Shown piece by piece: positions 6,501 through 7,326 of a stretch of DNA of 7,326 bases; within the stretch, counting starts at the first letter, position 1, and each line of letters opens with the position of its first letter. The position numbers were made by a program, and so were the translations under genes. The notes under the pieces are model-generated. The model was not told the DNA's origin and ran no database searches. It saw nothing but the letters and a program-made list of their open reading frames with translations. The DNA comes from Pseudomonadota bacterium (GTDB taxonomy: Bacteria; Pseudomonadota; Gammaproteobacteria; Burkholderiales; Thiobacillaceae): positions 1 to 7,326 of the forward strand of contig JAJZRT010000181.1 of assembly GCA_021802595.1 (NCBI GenBank), written 5' to 3'.

Positions 6501-7311
6501 TCGAAGCATCGGCCGAGGTAGGGTCGACGGCGAACACCAGTCCGGCGGCGTCAGCCGCTTCCATGACCCGCTTGGTGACCACGCCGGCGCCGCAGTGGAT
6601 GGTGGGAACTTCGAATTCGCAGCCGGGAAGATGCAGCATTTCCACCGCGCTCATCGCTTCGAGCTTTTCGGTGTTGATGACAGCGGCGTTGTTGGTGAGC
6701 GGAACCGCGCCACCGGTGTAGCCGGTGCCGCCGCCGCGCGGGATGAGGGTGAGACCCAGTTCGACCAGGCCTGCCACGAGTCCGGCCATCTCGGCTTCGG
6801 TGTCCGGGGTCAGCACCACGAAGGGATATTCCACGCGCCAGTCGGTCGCATCGGTGACATGCGACACGCGCGCCAGGCCGTCGAAGGCGATGTTATCGCG
6901 CCGGGTCACGCCGGCCAGGCGGCGCAGAATGCGCGTACGTAGGCTGGCGGTGTCGGCGAACCAGGCCTCGAATTCGCGCACCGCGCGTCCGGCAGATTCC
7001 AGAAGCTGGCCGACCCGTTCGTTGCCCTGGCGCCGCACCTCGATCTCGTGCAGGCGGTGCCGCAGCGCCTCGACCAGCAATTGCCGGCGCTTGGGGTTGT
7101 CGAGCAGGTCGTCTTCCAGATAGGGATTGCGCCGCACCACCCAGATGTCGCCGAGTACCTCGAACAGCATGCGTGCGGAGCGTCCCGTCCTGCGTTCGCC
7201 GCGCAGCGTGTTGAGCGCGTCCCATGCCTCGGCGCCGAGCAGGCGGATGACGATCTCGCGGTCGGAGAAGGAGGTGTAGTTGTAGGGGATTTCGCGCAGG
7301 CGTGCGGTCAT
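3541..7311 (-). CDS. DUF3683-type FAD-linked oxidoreductase fused to [4Fe-4S] and twin CCG domains
   Basis: A 1256-residue fusion of the parts found separately in glycolate/D-lactate dehydrogenase complexes (GlcD plus GlcF/LutA-like). Order: DUF3683-like N-terminus (about 1-150, [21 protein letters not shown]); FAD-binding PCMH-type domain (about 160-400) with [11 protein letters not shown] (191-201) and [12 protein letters not shown] (264-275); FAD-oxidase C domain with [12 protein letters not shown] (669-680) and GEHGIG (714-719); two ferredoxin clusters, C791/C794/C797/C801 and C853/C856/C859/C863; then two CCG domains (C1006, C1038-C1039, C1082/C1085 and C1131, C1158-C1159, C1204/C1207). 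Expected chemistry: oxidation of a 2-hydroxy acid at FAD, with electrons passed through the Fe-S centres towards quinone. Substrate is unknown; D-lactate, glycolate and D-2-hydroxyglutarate are candidates by analogy with GlcDF and E. coli YdiJ, which is clearly shorter. No signal peptide or membrane segment is evident. The ATG at 7311 gives the expected start, but the frame stays open to the window edge and no clear ribosome-binding site is visible, so a slightly longer protein is not excluded. The HIT gene overlaps its stop. Confidence 0.9.
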   Translation of the reverse strand: MTARLREIPYNYTSFSDREIVIRLLGAEAWDALNTLRGERRTGRSARMLFEVLGDIWVVRRNPYLEDDLLDNPKRRQLLVEALRHRLHEIEVRRQGNERVGQLLESAGRAVREFEAWFADTASLRTRILRRLAGVTRRDNIAFDGLARVSHVTDATDWRVEYPFVVLTPDTEAEMAGLVAGLVELGLTLIPRGGGTGYTGGAVPLTNNAAVINTEKLEAMSAVEMLHLPGCEFEVPTIHCGAGVVTKRVMEAADAAGLVFAVDPTSADASTIGGNVSMNAGGKKAVLWGTALDNLVSWRMVTPDADWIEVSRLNHNLGKIHDAPAATFEVRRFAPDGKTPKGSPEILTIPGSRFRKTGLGKDVTDKFLAGLPGIQKEGCDGLITSARFILHRLPAHTRTVCLEFFGTARDATPAIVEIKDYCDAHPDILLAGLEHLDARYVKAVGYATKAPRATRPNMVLLIDVVSDNEVAVGEASSKIVQLANARGGEGFIAVSAETRKKFWLDRARTAAIAAHTNAFKINEDVVIPLPRLGDYTDGVERINIELSIANKLKLLDALDGFFAAPLPLLEDDDTVADPAQVSEKQAQAQALIAAVRQRWADYLTNLDAPHNGGTVFTALRDKHMRVSWKREVRRELHQLFIGREYTKVLEACDRVHGEILKSRVFVALHMHAGDGNVHTNIPVNSDDYAMLQAANAAVARIMKLATDLGGVISGEHGIGLTKLEFLDEATIATFAEYKNKVDPAHRFNKGKLMAGADLRNAYTPSFSLLEAESIILEASETGAIADSIKDCLRCGKCKPVCNTHIPRANLLYSPRNKILATSLLIEAFLYEEQTRRGVSLKHFDEFGDVADHCTICHKCKNPCPVDIDFGDVSIAMRNLLRKQGKKKFNPGSWASMAFLNATDPATIKALRKPLIEWGYASQRLGHQLFKRLGLIQAQTQHPPATLGRPKPVAQVIHLVNKPMPGGLPKKTSRALLGLEDPTIVPILRNPAKLSEDSDAVFYFPGCGSERLFSQVGLATQAMLFELGVQTVLPPGYLCCGYPQTAGGQADKGEAITAQNRVLFHRVANTLNYLDIKTVIVSCGTCMDQLLKYEFGKIFPGCRLLDIHEYLMEKGVKLDGVAGEKYLYHDPCHTPMKTHAPMKVANALLGGGVTLSDRCCGESGTLAVTRPDISTQIRFRKEEEIRAGVEALGTGNQPVKLLTSCPSCLQGLARYSDDTNTEPDYIVIELAKKLLGENWMTSYLTRVGNGGIERVLL

Positions 7312-7326
7312 GCTGGGTTGGACTCG

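Overview
The window looks like core chromosome of a GC-rich proteobacterium, most likely a betaproteobacterium (Thiobacillus, Rhodocyclales or relatives). This rests on protein character: a PhoB/PhoR pair, a UbiE of the ubiquinone pathway, and above all a very large DUF3683-type FAD/Fe-S oxidoreductase followed by a HIT protein, a pairing I associate with Betaproteobacteria. The genus assignment is from memory and is not proven by the sequence.

Layout: (1) 1-786, minus strand: ubiE, then the first 18 codons of a following gene that overlaps the ubiE stop and resembles ubiJ (SCP2-type ubiquinone-synthesis accessory protein). (2) 787-924: divergent intergenic region with a perfect 7-bp-arm palindrome on the ubiE side and three 11-bp-phased Pho-box half-sites on the phoB side. 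(3) 925-2993, plus strand: phoB and phoR, a two-gene phosphate-starvation two-component operon that probably autoregulates through the Pho box. (4) 2994-3118: convergent intergenic region made almost entirely of nested inverted repeats, foldable as a closed three-way junction, beginning two bases after the phoR stop. (5) 3119-7311, minus strand: a HIT-family protein whose GTG start overlaps the stop of the upstream 1256-residue FAD/[4Fe-4S]/CCG-domain oxidoreductase.

How the genes relate: PhoR senses phosphate status (usually through PstSCAB/PhoU, not seen here) and phosphorylates PhoB, which binds Pho boxes including the one before its own gene. UbiE and the UbiJ-like protein act late in ubiquinone synthesis. 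The large oxidoreductase combines, in one chain, the parts of glycolate/lactate-type dehydrogenases that feed electrons from 2-hydroxy acids towards quinone. The window is a respiratory and phosphate-regulation neighbourhood, not a defence or mobile island. I found no CRISPR array, tRNA, rRNA, transposase or integrase. No gene-free stretch exceeds 140 bases. The least explained sequence is the structured 2995-3121 interval.
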